Below are positions 1-10,155 of a stretch of DNA of 64,000 bases, in pieces (within the stretch, counting starts at the first letter, position 1; each line of letters begins with the position of its first letter). The DNA comes from Paulinella micropora. Taxonomy: Eukaryota > Cercozoa > Imbricatea > Euglyphida > Paulinellidae. The position numbers and the translations under genes are program-made. Where the stretch lies: positions 1-64,000 of the forward strand of contig WBZZ01005888.1 of NCBI GenBank assembly GCA_019918135.1, written 5' to 3'. The notes below the pieces were generated by a model, which worked only from the letters and a program-made list of their open reading frames with translations, was not told the DNA's origin and ran no database searches.

Positions 1-116
1 ATGGTATTACATAGGTAATTAGCCAGGAGGGCCGGTCGAGAATAAGTTTACGTGAATTTGCCACTAAAGAAAAATTTGGTAACGGATATTCCCCGTAACA
101 GTATATCTCCGACGCT
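1..116 (-). repeat. 3' LTR start of Copia A (runs off window)
   Basis: Matches 8437-8552 with scattered differences. It is bounded inward by the purine tract. The LTR cannot be closed because the window starts inside it. Confidence 0.75.
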
Positions 117-123
117 CCCCCTC

Positions 124-1388
124 AAAGAACGTAAACTAATCCGCCTTGACTGCTTAGTAATAATATGGTTTATTATCAAGTCCGCACCAAGGACCTTATG
201 ATCATAAATGAATTGACATGTCTATGCCCTATCACTCACGTTGGCGGTGAAAAGCCAGACCCAAAGAAGGTTATTACTTACCCTCACTCTCTCTGAGAAA
301 TAGAGTCAGAAGTGGCTACCCCACTTACCGCGGCATGCATATATCAATGAGATTACATGCAAGGCTGGCGTCCCACGGTAAAGCAAGGCCTCTCTGACGA
401 GAAGACGATTAACAACTACTCTCACCTAACCTCTCAAACTGAAAAAGGTAAAAATTGAGCCCATCCCGGCTGAAACTTGAAGTATGATCATGCATCGGAG
501 AATTACATAACATATAATCAAAAAATAATAAGTCAACAAGTCGACTTAGTAAATGTTGATCCGGTAATACGATTTACGGTGAAATTTATTGATTTATCTA
601 TCCCTAATGCTTATATGATAATCATAATGTCCATATATATGAAGTATAGATATAGACATCACATAGTAACATATAACATGTGGCATTGAATAATATAATA
701 AAAGTTATGAAGGCAAATGCATATAAAATATTCAAATGATGAAATATAATCATGCCAAATTAACGCAGTAGTTATAGAACATCGAGATATAAAAGAAAAT
801 ACTATTTATATGATATAATATTAATGCGCGACTTAGCAAAAATAAAAACGGCAGCATTTCCCCGGCAAGGGGTACCTATCGGAAAAATATATATGAAAAT
901 AATATAATTCGAAGGGTAATTGCCGGCCGAACGCGCGGTTTTCTTTGCGCTCACTGTCGCGAACCGGTCTCGAACGAATCCCGCATTTGCATTTGCTTCT
1001 GGGCCTTGATCCCCCGGACTTTGTCTTGTGTTCTTGGCCCGTCCCATGCTCTACTACCTAAAGTTCCTATCAACTGAAAAAGGGGTAGCGCACGGCAAAG
1101 ACAAACCAAAAGCACAGATAAACATGGTGACAAGTCCTAGCAAGCTACAATAATGCTTTGGGATACAAAATCCTTAAGAGCCGGAGGCTACTTAACGACT
1201 TTGTGTCCAGAAGCACTAAGTCGGTCGTTGACGCAGCCCACTTCCGAGTCGGCTGATCCAGGCGCCAGAACACAACCTAGAAAGCTGGGTATATAACAAA
1301 TAGCGAGGTTGACCCTCGTATTACGTAAAGCGATACCGACATTGAGTGTTGGGACTCATTTCCGGTTACTACTCCAATGACTTGGTCA
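124..1388 (-). other. AT-rich 3' non-coding part of Copia A
   Basis: Lies between the RNase H frame and the polypurine tract. Only short, uninformative frames are present. I see no second gene here. Confidence 0.6.
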
Positions 1389-1928
1389 TTATCGGCTTAA
1401 ACCCCTACTAAGGCTATGTCTATCATACTCGTCCGAGAGCGCCATCTTTCTAAGCGCGTCCAAATCCAATTTGGGGCAGAACACGTCCAACAACATGTCT
1501 GCTTGATCCTTGGGCAAATACTTAGTCAAAACATCCCCTAACTGACCTTTAGTACCTATCTTCCTAAATAAAGCTATGCCTTCCTGTTCTAGCTCATGTA
1601 GGTAGTGTTCTTCCAAAGGCAAGTGTTTCGTGCGTGGTCCGGCTAACCCGCATTGTGCGGCTAGTATGGTTTGTGCGTTATCCTCATAAACTTCGAATGG
1701 TTTGGGCTCCGGAATGCCTAATTCACTTCGCATGTTGCGAATTGCCATAGCTTCCCTCAGTGCCTCGTTCGCAGCGAAAATTTCAGCGTCATTCGATGAA
1801 AGGGCAACTTTCGACTGCCGTTTGGATAGCCAAGCCACGGGATCCCCTCCTACTAGGACTACATACCCGGTACGAGATTTACCCGTCTTTAAACAAACCC
1901 TGTGAGCCGCATCGGGCCAAACTGTCAT
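1389..1928 (-). CDS. Copia A RNase H part
   Basis: A 179-residue frame with the Copia RNase H pattern: the GDPVAWLSKRQ strand, SSNDAEIFAANEALREA (D/E active-site region), EDNAQTILAAQ, the RTKHLPLEEHYL helix and the C-terminal GQLGDVLTKYLPK. It is the last domain of the polyprotein and lies downstream of the reverse transcriptase frame. Part of a fossil element. Confidence 0.9.
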   Translation of the reverse strand: MTVWPDAAHRVCLKTGKSRTGYVVLVGGDPVAWLSKRQSKVALSSNDAEIFAANEALREAMAIRNMRSELGIPEPKPFEVYEDNAQTILAAQCGLAGPRTKHLPLEEHYLHELEQEGIALFRKIGTKGQLGDVLTKYLPKDQADMLLDVFCPKLDLDALRKMALSDEYDRHSLSRGLSR

Positions 1929-2159
1929 GGGTCCAATACTAGGTCCTGCCTTCCCTCCCGCACTAAGTTCTGTTTTACTGAACTTAAGTACTCTATATCT
2001 TCAGATATTGGATTATCTTCCCTAGCTTGGAATAAGTCTTTCCCACATCTATTGTCTGCAAAACGCTTCCAGAATTGAGGGCTTCCTCAATATCCGGCCT
2101 AGTCATCTTGCCAAAAAGAGTAAACTCCGAACTATCTGTGGAATGGAGAACTGTCTAAG

Positions 2160-3698
2160 TCAAGCTTGCGCGTCCATTGGCATAGGGTCGGTTTTTGAAC
2201 CTGGAGTTGCGCTGGGCTTGCAGTGTTCATACCCGTAAAATTTCACAACTTTCCGAGCGTAACTTTGCTGACTTAGGATAATTTCCGACTTCGTCTGAAT
2301 AATTTCCATCCCCTTAAATTCTTTTGCCAACCCGAGTCTTTTGATGGGAAAGTTCATCTCAAGTTTCTCGCAAAATCTGTCATAGGCTTGCCTATTAGGA
2401 GCCATGAAAATGGGGTCGTCTACATGGAAGACGCCTACTATTCCATTCCCTATCTTCACTCCTTTCTCCATAAACATACATGGGTCAGATTGGAGTGTTA
2501 CAAAGCCTAACTCTTTTAGAAGCCCGGAAAATATATCATACCACCGCTTCCCCGCCTGGGGAGCGCCGTATAATGCTTTGACGACCTTCCATATCTTTCC
2601 TACTCTCCCTAACATGGATGCACCGTGTGGTGGGCGAGCATATATGGTGTCAATCATGTCGGCATTAAGATATGCGTTTTTAAAGTCTACCCCGAAAAGT
2701 CTCCTACCATAGCCAACTGTCAACTTGCAAAGCAGCAAAACTGATCTGTGGTTGGCGCATGGCACGTATAACTGTTCAGGATTATAACTTATACCCGGTT
2801 GCAACTGGTCTCCCCTTAAGGATAAACGTGACTTGACGAACCGAAGTCCATCTTGGTCAGTTTTTACCTTATGCACCCAAGTCAATCCCACTATCTTAAC
2901 TTCGGCTTTCCTAGCCTCGCTTTCGTCTACCCATTGGTAGGTCTTGAACTCCGCTATAGAACGTAGCTCTCTATTTATCCCTGCCCGTAGATCTTTGAGT
3001 GTCATACCCTCTATGGCTAAGTCTGGCGGCAAATGTATGTAAAACATCCACTCACTCGCTTCTTCATGTGAAATGCAATCATCCATGTCAATCATCGCTG
3101 TAACATGATGTGTAGATGTGCGGTGTAGATCTACTTGCTTTCTCACTCTCTTCCCGCTGACTATGTTCGCTTCTGTTATCCTGTCGCTCTGTTCCCATGT
3201 TACTCCCTTGGTTGGGGCCTTACCCTCTACATACTGTGTTGCGGGGTCATGTTGCGCGTGTGGGCTGTTCATATCTATTGGCAAGGGCCCTATACTCATG
3301 CACTCATCTATTTGCTCCCCCTGGACTGCATCAACCTCATGAGGTTCATGATCAGTCTCTAGCTTGGCCTCTACCTTATCCTCTACCTCCCTGTCTACGT
3401 GCGGTGTAGTGGTAGGACTGTGAGGGAATGGTGCAACTGGACTATCAGTGGAACTGGGTTCTATGTCGACTGTCTGGCTAGTTCCTACGGCTATCCCGGC
3501 GTCTAAGAGCCCGTGTGTGTTGCTGTGGTCTAATTCATCGCTAAATTCTGGCTGTGGGTCTATCTCCCCCTCAGTTGCATCTTCCCAAGCTACCTGAGGC
3601 TCTATCGACTCACCTACCCTACTAAGATCAAAACGGACATTTCTAACGCCTGACAAGACTTTCTGTCCATCCCAAACTCTGTATAAATTGCGATGCAT
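2160..3698 (-). CDS. Copia A reverse transcriptase part
   Basis: A 512-residue frame. The N-terminal 200 residues are an acidic linker ending in SGKRVRKQVDLH, typical of the region before Copia RT. RT follows: VGLTWVHKVK, SRLSLRGDQ, FGVDFKNAYLNADM (motif A Asp), KALYGAPQAGKRWY, and the HVDD catalytic pair, then the LGLAKEFKGMEI connection. Part of a fossil element. Confidence 0.92.
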   Translation of the reverse strand: MHRNLYRVWDGQKVLSGVRNVRFDLSRVGESIEPQVAWEDATEGEIDPQPEFSDELDHSNTHGLLDAGIAVGTSQTVDIEPSSTDSPVAPFPHSPTTTPHVDREVEDKVEAKLETDHEPHEVDAVQGEQIDECMSIGPLPIDMNSPHAQHDPATQYVEGKAPTKGVTWEQSDRITEANIVSGKRVRKQVDLHRTSTHHVTAMIDMDDCISHEEASEWMFYIHLPPDLAIEGMTLKDLRAGINRELRSIAEFKTYQWVDESEARKAEVKIVGLTWVHKVKTDQDGLRFVKSRLSLRGDQLQPGISYNPEQLYVPCANHRSVLLLCKLTVGYGRRLFGVDFKNAYLNADMIDTIYARPPHGASMLGRVGKIWKVVKALYGAPQAGKRWYDIFSGLLKELGFVTLQSDPCMFMEKGVKIGNGIVGVFHVDDPIFMAPNRQAYDRFCEKLEMNFPIKRLGLAKEFKGMEIIQTKSEIILSQQSYARKVVKFYGYEHCKPSATPGSKTDPMPMDAQA

Positions 3699-3718
3699 AT
3701 CGTATCCTACTAACTTTA

Positions 3719-3970
3719 CTAACTTACGGACATGGATCCTTTACCATTTACCTTTCCTACGTGCATCACTCCCATGCAACCAATTGGACGTAATTGATGC
3801 AAGGGTGGTGCTCGTTTGAAGAGTAATTGGTAAGGCGACGTGCCCTTATGTTGTCCTTTAGTAATAGGTAATATATTATATAGCACTGTGGCTGTATGTT
3901 CCATTTCTGCCCAGAAGTTGGGAGGAAATCGAGCATGCTGCCTAAGTGCGCGAGCAGGCCCCCCCGTCAC
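3719..3970 (-). CDS. Copia A integrase C-terminal part
   Basis: Carries the end of the Copia integrase core: RALRQHARFPPNFWAEMEHTA, then YNILP and GTSPYQLLFKRAPP. This is the conserved stretch after the catalytic Glu in Ty1/Copia integrases. Part of a fossil element. Confidence 0.85.
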   Translation of the reverse strand: MTGGPARALRQHARFPPNFWAEMEHTATVLYNILPITKGQHKGTSPYQLLFKRAPPLHQLRPIGCMGVMHVGKVNGKGSMSVS

Positions 3971-4131
3971 CCCGTTTATTCTTTCAGCTCTCGCATTACC
4001 ATCTTTATCAGCAGTGGCTGCATCTTTCCATATTATGTCACTATACTTCTCACTGATCTCTCTTGGTGCCGTGAATTCCTGGTCGCAAACTACAACTTTA
4101 ACTTTACTCTCTGTCTGTCTCTCAATAAACG

Positions 4132-4695
4132 CTATCGCTTTATGTACGCAAGATATAAATCATTTTTATGTCTTAAGTAGAAATCAAGAGCATAACCCGA
4201 GAAATCGTCCATAACCGTGAATTTATACCTTCTACCTTCCCGTGACATGACTCTCCACGGGCCTTGCGTGTCGCAATGCAGCATCTCTCCCACTCTCTCT
4301 GCTCTCGGCAAATGATTGGAAGCAAATCGAGACAACACGCTGGCTTTGGCAATCATGCATGGCTCACACATTCTACATTCTTCTTTTGCACTCTCTACAC
4401 TACCATCTCTACCTACTAGCATAATGCCTACGGTGTCAGCTAAAGCTTTAGTCCGCTCCCAGCTTACATGACCCGCCATAGCATGCACTATACTAACAGG
4501 CAGCACTCTCACTCTCTTGACAGTAGAAGGGTACTTAACAAACAGAACAGCATTCTTTATTATTAGTTTAGATGAATTAATACTCACTTTACTCTCTTTT
4601 GCTGTTACTATTGTCCCTTTATTGTCTGAGGGTGTGGGTTTTATGCTTGGGTTCTCCCACCTGTTGCCCCGCCTCCCTCTCTCTCTCAGGCGCAC
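4132..4695 (-). CDS. Copia A GAG-pre-integrase and integrase core
   Basis: Shows the pre-integrase zinc region (HAMAGHVSWERTKAL, later CRMCEPCMIAKA), then the first integrase Asp in LHCDTQGPWRVMS and the second in TVMDDFSGYALDFYL. The order matches Copia. Part of a fossil element. Confidence 0.88.
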   Translation of the reverse strand: MRLRERGRRGNRWENPSIKPTPSDNKGTIVTAKESKVSINSSKLIIKNAVLFVKYPSTVKRVRVLPVSIVHAMAGHVSWERTKALADTVGIMLVGRDGSVESAKEECRMCEPCMIAKASVLSRFASNHLPRAERVGEMLHCDTQGPWRVMSREGRRYKFTVMDDFSGYALDFYLRHKNDLYLAYIKR

Positions 4696-4723
4696 CCTTA
4701 GGTGTGAAACGACACTTAGGATC

Positions 4724-5143
4724 TTACTTACTATCCTTATGGCTATCCCATCTGTATAGCAAGGCTTTAGTTAGCCTCCCCCTGACAAGTATGTCCTTTT
4801 CCTTCACAGGCAGTGCCCCCTTCAAGATGAACATCTGTCCATTTTGATGGAGTACTGCTCTGTGATGGAAATGGTCCATCGGGCCAGTGGGTGCAACGTT
4901 GATTGGCATGAGTGGACCATAGTAGGCACTCTTGCAAATTTTATGCATTCGCCCCTCTCCATCTACTCTTGCTACACACATCAACCCTGCCTCTCCTATC
5001 ACTCTCGTTCCATTCCCTGTACTGAATGTTACCTTACTGATCTTCTTCAGTTCTTTCATCATCGTGTCGTCGTGACAGACATACTGTGTCGCACCACTAT
5101 CTTGATACACATGCTTGCTCTTTACTAGCTTACTATGTGCCAT
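4724..5143 (-). CDS. Copia A aspartic protease part
   Basis: Contains QDSGATQYVC, the D-S-G-A-T active-site form of Copia proteases, followed by STGNGTRVIGEAG. The C-terminal part (HHRAVLHQNGQMF) leads into the pre-integrase region. Part of a fossil element. Confidence 0.85.
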   Translation of the reverse strand: MAHSKLVKSKHVYQDSGATQYVCHDDTMMKELKKISKVTFSTGNGTRVIGEAGLMCVARVDGEGRMHKICKSAYYGPLMPINVAPTGPMDHFHHRAVLHQNGQMFILKGALPVKEKDILVRGRLTKALLYRWDSHKDSK

Positions 5144-5670
5144 GACTGTGGTGGAGTCCTGTTTCTTCTTTGATTTGTTTTCTTGTCTTTCTTCTTCTTC
5201 TTCTTCAACTTCTTCTTTCTTTTCTTTTTCGTCTGTTCTTCTTCTTCAGACTCGGAGGACTCAGACGGCTCTGATGACATGAGCTCAGGGACGTCATCAG
5301 AGTCGTCTGGGTCATAGTCTCTATCAGGCATCCCAGTCTGAATCTGTCCTTTCAGTTCTTCCTGCAGGTTAGTTATTACTTCTCTTAGCTGTCTGTCTAA
5401 CTGACTGATTCTCTCTCTAGACGCACCTGTGATCAGTTCCTGAGGAACTGTCACCTCAACAAACCTACCTGTGGGATCTAGTCTTACCTCTATCCCATCA
5501 TCGTTCGGTGTGTTGGGTGTGTCAGGTGTAGTTGGAGTGAAATGCTTGTTGTCGTGTTGGGCGGAGTATGGGCTAGTGGTATGTCTTGTGTTGTGAGTCA
5601 CAGTCACTAGCTCAATCGCTCTCATCACATCAGTCAAGTATTCGTCTATCGTTCCTCCTACCTCGATCAC
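5125..5670 (-). CDS. Copia A linker frame, coiled coil and Lys-rich tail
   Basis: A 181-residue frame between the proline-rich region and the protease. It has a likely coiled coil (ERISQLDRQLREVITNLQEE), an acidic serine stretch, then a long Lys run. No catalytic domain is recognised. It is probably Gag or linker. Part of a fossil element. Confidence 0.6.
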   Translation of the reverse strand: MIEVGGTIDEYLTDVMRAIELVTVTHNTRHTTSPYSAQHDNKHFTPTTPDTPNTPNDDGIEVRLDPTGRFVEVTVPQELITGASRERISQLDRQLREVITNLQEELKGQIQTGMPDRDYDPDDSDDVPELMSSEPSESSESEEEEQTKKKRKKKLKKKKKKDKKTNQRRNRTPPQSWHIVS

Positions 5671-5736
5671 TCTCCTCTCATCCCATACTCCCCTGACCTT
5701 TTCAACTCACTAGCTATCTCTCCAACTGTCTGCATG

Positions 5737-6636
5737 TCAATGCTCGAGACTAATCTGTAAGGTGAAACGACAGAAGGTGGTATGATGGTAGAAGTAGGAG
5801 GGGGTGCTTACCGGTTCCTCTTCCTCAGGGACGCTGAGGGCAGACCTGCTGCGCGGAGACGCAGCGTCAAAACTTGAAGCTAGGTCGGTCTGGGAAGTTC
5901 CCGGGGCGCCGCGACCGGTCTGTGGGAGGTCACCTACAAACCTCCAAGTCAGTGTGTTTAGTGTAGCTGAGGAGGTAGGATCAGCAACCCAAGGAGGGGG
6001 TTGATAATTCCAGTCCTCTCCTTCAGCTACACAGCGTAAATTACCGAACATATCGAGAAATTCTTTCGCTATTTCCCGTAACTTTTTTTCGTTTGGATAA
6101 TTGACAACTGCTGGTGGTCTGTCTGTTGCGCTCTGTTCTAAGTCTATGAACGGAAAAAAGGCACTCTGTCTCGCATGATAGCCACAATAGTCATCATAGA
6201 TTAGCCTATCTGCCATTCTTTGAGGTGACCCGAACAGATGGGCCCCTAAATGAACTTTGCAAGGTTTACCCCGTGAAGTTTTCCCGCAGCATTGCTTGTT
6301 GCACGAAATTTTCTCGGGCTGTCTATCCTTGTTTGTTGTTTTGGGTGCTGTGGTTGTTTGTGGAACTGGTTGAGTAATTTTCTTCTCTCTTTCTCTCTTT
6401 GTTGGTTGGTGTGGTGGACGTGGAGTGTTGGTCAGTGCAGGTGCAGCTGCAACTATCTCCCTACCTACCAATGTTTTTGTGACAATCCTGTCTTGGTTTG
6501 GTGTTGGTTTTTGTTTGTTTTTGTTCTCTCTCTGTGGGGGTGGAGGCATGAGCAGTGATGGAACCGCAGCAATAGGTATAGGCAGTGAAGGCAATGAAAT
6601 AGTTCTCACCACATTCGCCCTCTCTTCTCCCTGCAC
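5737..6636 (-). CDS. Copia A proline-rich frame with small zinc motif
   Basis: A 299-residue frame between Gag and protease. The N-terminal half is Pro/Thr/Lys-rich. The middle has CCGKTSRGKPCK followed by about 30 residues and YCGYHARQ. That resembles the small C-x-G-x-T-x2-G-x2-C ... YCxxH zinc motif found in many cellular and viral proteins, which is unusual between Gag and protease of a Copia element. Part of a fossil element. Confidence 0.6.
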   Translation of the reverse strand: MQGEERANVVRTISLPSLPIPIAAVPSLLMPPPPQRENKNKQKPTPNQDRIVTKTLVGREIVAAAPALTNTPRPPHQPTKREREKKITQPVPQTTTAPKTTNKDRQPEKISCNKQCCGKTSRGKPCKVHLGAHLFGSPQRMADRLIYDDYCGYHARQSAFFPFIDLEQSATDRPPAVVNYPNEKKLREIAKEFLDMFGNLRCVAEGEDWNYQPPPWVADPTSSATLNTLTWRFVGDLPQTGRGAPGTSQTDLASSFDAASPRSRSALSVPEEEEPVSTPSYFYHHTTFCRFTLQISLEH

Positions 6637-8165
6637 TGGTGTACGAGATTTGTTTCGATGTTGCGAGTTGATGATGTGGGGGCAGGCAATAGTATGATAG
6701 GAGGTGGAGCAGGTGCATCACCATCTTCATCACTCTCCTCAACATCCTCACCACCACCACCATGCAAAACAAACACAGTTCCCTCAAACAAATCAACGTC
6801 TTCCTCTTCACCTTGCTCTTCCTCTCCCACTCCCTCTAGACCATCCGCTTGATCTATAGCTACGTCTTCTAGCACGGTAACTCTCTCGTCATCCGGACTA
6901 ACTCTCCCGTTGTCCTCACCCTGTGCTAACACCATTGTGTTTGCACGAGTGCATTGAGCACGATTGTGCTTTTTGCCCTTGCACCGTGTGCAAGGCAATT
7001 TTGGGCACGTCGCGCGCCAATGGTCCTTTGCCCCACACTTGTAGCAACCACCCTTCTCTTCCTCACCCTCGCTCTCTTTAGCTACAAACGTACCTTGTGC
7101 CGGTCTGCGAATGAGTGTGGTTGTGTTGGGTTTGTGTGTCATTTGCCTAGTCAGGTTTACCCGAGATTCCGGACCAGAATTCAGACGAAAATTTTGCCAG
7201 ACTTGGCGAATGACTCTCTCCACCTCACGGTGGTTCGGTCGGTCCTCGCGACCGAGGTGGTATACCATTGTATCCAACCCCGCGAATACTGTATGCTTCT
7301 TGAACTTCATCAAGAGAAAAGAAGAAAAGAATTCATCGGGTATTTTACCTCCGTAGTCGCGCTGAATACATTCTTCAAGATACCTATTTCTGTCCAACCA
7401 CAACTCAATGTCCCCTCTTGGGTAGGATGAAATAAAAACAAGCATACGCTTTATCATTCCTGCTGCGTTGGCACCCCCATACCGGCGCTTAACAAGCACC
7501 AACATGCGTATAGGGTTGCCATCCGAGACAGTCATGCATAAAGCTATGAGTGTTGGATGCTTGAAGGCAACGGAAACATAAATGCTTAGCTTGCGCATGG
7601 CCTTTGCGTGTTCCTTGCGTTCCTTTAACCTACGTCTTCTCGATCTTCGTTCTTTCTTAGACTTACTTCGTTCTTTCGGTCTTATTCGTGCATCTTGGCT
7701 CTCTTTTGGCATAGAGGCCTCAGCGTCTGATGATGTTGCATGAGTCTTAAGTTCTGTACGAGCTGCTGAGTCACTATCACTAGTGTCTGACTCTGTACTG
7801 TACTGTTCATCTACACTAAATGCAGACTCATCCCATGGGTATTTCTCTTCAGCTTTCTCTGGATGCTTTGCAATCAAACTGACTATGTCTCCTAGCTGTG
7901 AGCTCTCAGAGGTCGCTACCATCTTAAACATGAACTCCCAAGTTTGATATCGGTCTTCAAAGACCTGCTCAAGCTCAGGAATGCTGTTTGTAAGGTTCTT
8001 CTTGCCCGTCTTCTCGCGAACAAGGCTCATTAACCGACAGAGTTGTAAATCCTCCGAGCCGGAAGACCCACTAGCTGACGGGCAACGGTACTTGCCGGAA
8101 TAAAAAGTTATAAAGCGCAGAGGGTGGGCAATGCCGTGAGGCAATTGATCACTCTCTATATTCAA
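6606..8165 (-). CDS. Copia A Gag with two CCHC knuckles
   Basis: A 519-residue open frame, long for Copia Gag. The middle is an alpha-rich capsid-like region (LWLDRNRYLEECIQRDYGG). Two exact C-x2-C-x4-H-x4-C zinc knuckles follow (CYKCGAKDHWRATC and CTRCKGKKHNRAQC), then an acidic tail. A Lys/Arg-rich stretch lies near residues 160-190. Part of a fossil element. Confidence 0.85.
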   Translation of the reverse strand: MNIESDQLPHGIAHPLRFITFYSGKYRCPSASGSSGSEDLQLCRLMSLVREKTGKKNLTNSIPELEQVFEDRYQTWEFMFKMVATSESSQLGDIVSLIAKHPEKAEEKYPWDESAFSVDEQYSTESDTSDSDSAARTELKTHATSSDAEASMPKESQDARIRPKERSKSKKERRSRRRRLKERKEHAKAMRKLSIYVSVAFKHPTLIALCMTVSDGNPIRMLVLVKRRYGGANAAGMIKRMLVFISSYPRGDIELWLDRNRYLEECIQRDYGGKIPDEFFSSFLLMKFKKHTVFAGLDTMVYHLGREDRPNHREVERVIRQVWQNFRLNSGPESRVNLTRQMTHKPNTTTLIRRPAQGTFVAKESEGEEEKGGCYKCGAKDHWRATCPKLPCTRCKGKKHNRAQCTRANTMVLAQGEDNGRVSPDDERVTVLEDVAIDQADGLEGVGEEEQGEEEDVDLFEGTVFVLHGGGGEDVEESDEDGDAPAPPPIILLPAPTSSTRNIETNLVHQCREKRGRMW

Positions 8166-8436
8166 TAACTAGTCAATACTAGCGTCCCAGTATTACTAAT
8201 CCGTTATTATTGTCCAAGTGTTTACAGTTCACTTATGCAGTGTGGTTACCTTTTAATTCTGAGGTACAGACTGTGCTGCTTGAGCACCCTAGCTACGAAA
8301 CCTATCCGTTCCATCTAAGCTATCCGTTCTACAATTGGCTGGCCTACATAGGTCCCGACGGGGACCTTGCCTATTCTAGATGATTCAAGAATGTCTAGAC
8401 AAGATGTATTGTACAACTCAAGTATACTTGTAAGCA
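8166..8436 (-). other. Copia A 5' LTR remainder and leader
   Basis: A non-coding stretch between Gag and the part of the 5' LTR that can be checked against position 1-116. The LTR inner edge cannot be set because its partner lies outside the window. Confidence 0.5.
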
Positions 8437-8552
8437 AAAATGGTATCATAGGTAATTAGCAAGGAGGGCCGGCCGAGAATAAGTTTACGTGAATTTGCCA
8501 CTGAAGACAAATTTGGTAACAGATATTCCCGGTAACGGTATATCTCCGACGG
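8437..8552 (-). repeat. 5' LTR outer part of Copia A
   Basis: Near-copy of 1-116. The outer edge falls at about 8552, where the host-type reading frame resumes. Confidence 0.75.
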
Positions 8553-9380
8553 ATAGCGCAAGTGCTTGGGCAAGTGGAAAATAATCGACTTGCCTCCGCT
8601 AAGCTGCAAAAACTTTGTCCATGTTCCATGCTGTGGTTTATCGCGATATTCCCATAAAACGCCAAGAAGGTTGGTTTGTACCTGCTTGTATTCCCAGGTG
8701 ATGAGGTCGAACCCGTCCACTACAGACGATCGGGTTCAGACACATTTCGACTTCCGACGAGAATCGAGTGGCTTTTGTGCTCACATTCTCGTTTTTTGCA
8801 GAGTTTACCGTCGAAAAATATACCCCTGTGCCGTGTAGAAGCGCTAACCGATATATCTTCAGTAGTGAAAGCCCCAAAATTATCAAGTTGCTCGTTCAGC
8901 GCCACCGCAAAAACTGTGTGACCCAGGCAGCCCTTACATGAACCTGAGTTTAGATTCTTGTGGCCGGGACCTGGCCAGCCGACCGGCATAACACAACAGA
9001 GTTTACAGGCATAGATTTTGCCGAACAACTGTACTCCATCTGGTGCCTCACTCAGCACACCCACTGCCTCTCTCTCCTGACATACCATGCAGAGAAAAGT
9101 GTCTTCTTCTCCCGCAACAAACGTTCAGTACCTGGCAGCCATCCCTCTGTTTAACAGCAGTCACACACTGAAACATATGCACGTCAACTTGTGCTTGATG
9201 TTGATACACACACCAACACACTATCAACCTCCGTGCTTCCTTTGCATTCACAACAGCATAAGTGTTAAATTGATTTTTTTTATAGTTTTTTTTTTTTGGG
9301 TTTTTTTTTTCTTTGTCTGCACTTAGGCGAGATTTTATTCCCTTTGGCAGTGCTTTGCCTAGACTTGGATGGGGTTTCAC
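8553..9380 (-). pseudogene. Unknown host gene cut by Copia A
   Basis: Several consecutive minus frames read like one protein. One frame has two Cys pairs (YACKLCCVM and SGSCKGCLGH) and runs from 9088 to 8720. The next has DGFDLITWEYKQVQ and the stretch LLGVLWEYRDKPQHG, and continues until HLPKHLRYP, where the Copia LTR begins at 8552. The frame change near 8720 may be an indel or a missed intron. I do not recognise the family; the paired cysteines could bind zinc. The rest of the gene would lie left of the window or is lost. The frame at 9048-9380 upstream may be an earlier exon or unrelated. Confidence 0.4.
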
Positions 9381-9388
9381 TTCCTTCC

Positions 9389-10155
9389 TTAAGACTTCAT
9401 ATTGTCCAGCTTGCCCATATGCTCTTTTAGTAATTTATCTCTGCATGTGACTGTCTTCCTGTGGCAGACACACTGTTGTCCAAGCAGGCGCAAGTGTTCC
9501 TCATCTCTGATATCAATTGCATCAATGCTCGCATCTTGTGTCACATCATGTGCACCATAGTAAATTAGTAACTCTTCATCTTCGTGGATGTCCTGGAGTG
9601 GTATTATAACTAGTTCTATGTTATGTTCCGAATCTTCTAACAAATCCCGCAGAGCGGACAGCCCAGGAAAACCAGCAAGCCTCTTGTTCAACGGCTGAAA
9701 ATCCTGGCTTGGCCTTTCCCAGGCCAGGGATTTCAGTACCCCAGGACTGACACCCTGGGCCCACGGCAAGAAATCCATGATAGTGCCGTTAATCCTAATT
9801 TCTATCTTCGCGTTAGCGTTGTTTTTGTCAGTGTGATTCAAGTAATTAACATAGCCTCGGGGAACCACCACAAGACCACGCTGCAATGTTTCTTTGTCCC
9901 TTGCCTGGTCAACAAGGACGACCATCGCTTGGCATTTCCGACGATACTGTGTTCTTTCAGGCAACAGGGTCAGACAGTCAAGGTAATGATAGACCTCCCT
10001 AACTCTCTTATTGTCCACCACCTCGGCGCGTAACATTCACCTTGCTGCAGCTTGTCCGCCGCAAAACCCCCCCAACCGTGAACTAGAGATCGTGCTAGGT
10101 ACAGAGTCCGTGATGTCTGGTCACCTAGCCTTCTCTTGCCTGGCCACATATACAC
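9389..10155 (-). pseudogene. SET-domain protein methyltransferase, frameshifted
   Basis: Would transfer methyl groups from S-adenosylmethionine to protein lysines. The N-terminal SET signature SLVHGWGGFAADKLQQGE lies at about 10030-10100. The C-terminal half (frame 9389-10036) has VNYLNHTDKNNANAK, matching the N-H...N-A SET motif, then IIPLQDIHEDEELLIYYG, matching the GEEL..YG strand, and a Cys-containing tail (QQCVCHRKTVTC) like a post-SET region. The two halves are in different frames, joined by a one-base indel near 10034. This is either a decayed gene or a sequence error. About 255 residues in total, which is short, with no other domain. It lies 110 bp downstream of the repeat gene on the same strand. 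Confidence 0.75.

Larger units (their letters stand above)
1..8552 (-). mobile_element. Copia-type LTR retrotransposon fossil A
   Basis: Ty1/Copia order is seen on the minus strand: Gag with CCHC knuckles, a proline-rich zinc region, protease, integrase, reverse transcriptase, RNase H. The 5' LTR end lies at about 8437-8552 and matches 1-116, which is the start of the 3' LTR and runs off the window. A polypurine tract (GGGGGAG on the minus strand, about 117-123) adjoins the 3' LTR. The coding part is spread over about eight open frames, so the element is broken in several places. The two LTR segments differ at several of about 116 positions, so it is not brand new but still well preserved. 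It sits inside a host reading frame that stops at 8553. Confidence 0.9.

Noticed and set aside
8437-8460. A tRNA-Met primer-binding site (ATGGTATCATAGG)
   Set aside because: It lies within the LTR repeat and on the wrong strand for the minus-oriented element.
9048-9380. Separate Cys-rich gene
   Set aside because: The frame begins in a Lys-rich A/T run, overlaps a more protein-like frame and lacks a recognisable domain. Mentioned only as a possible exon.
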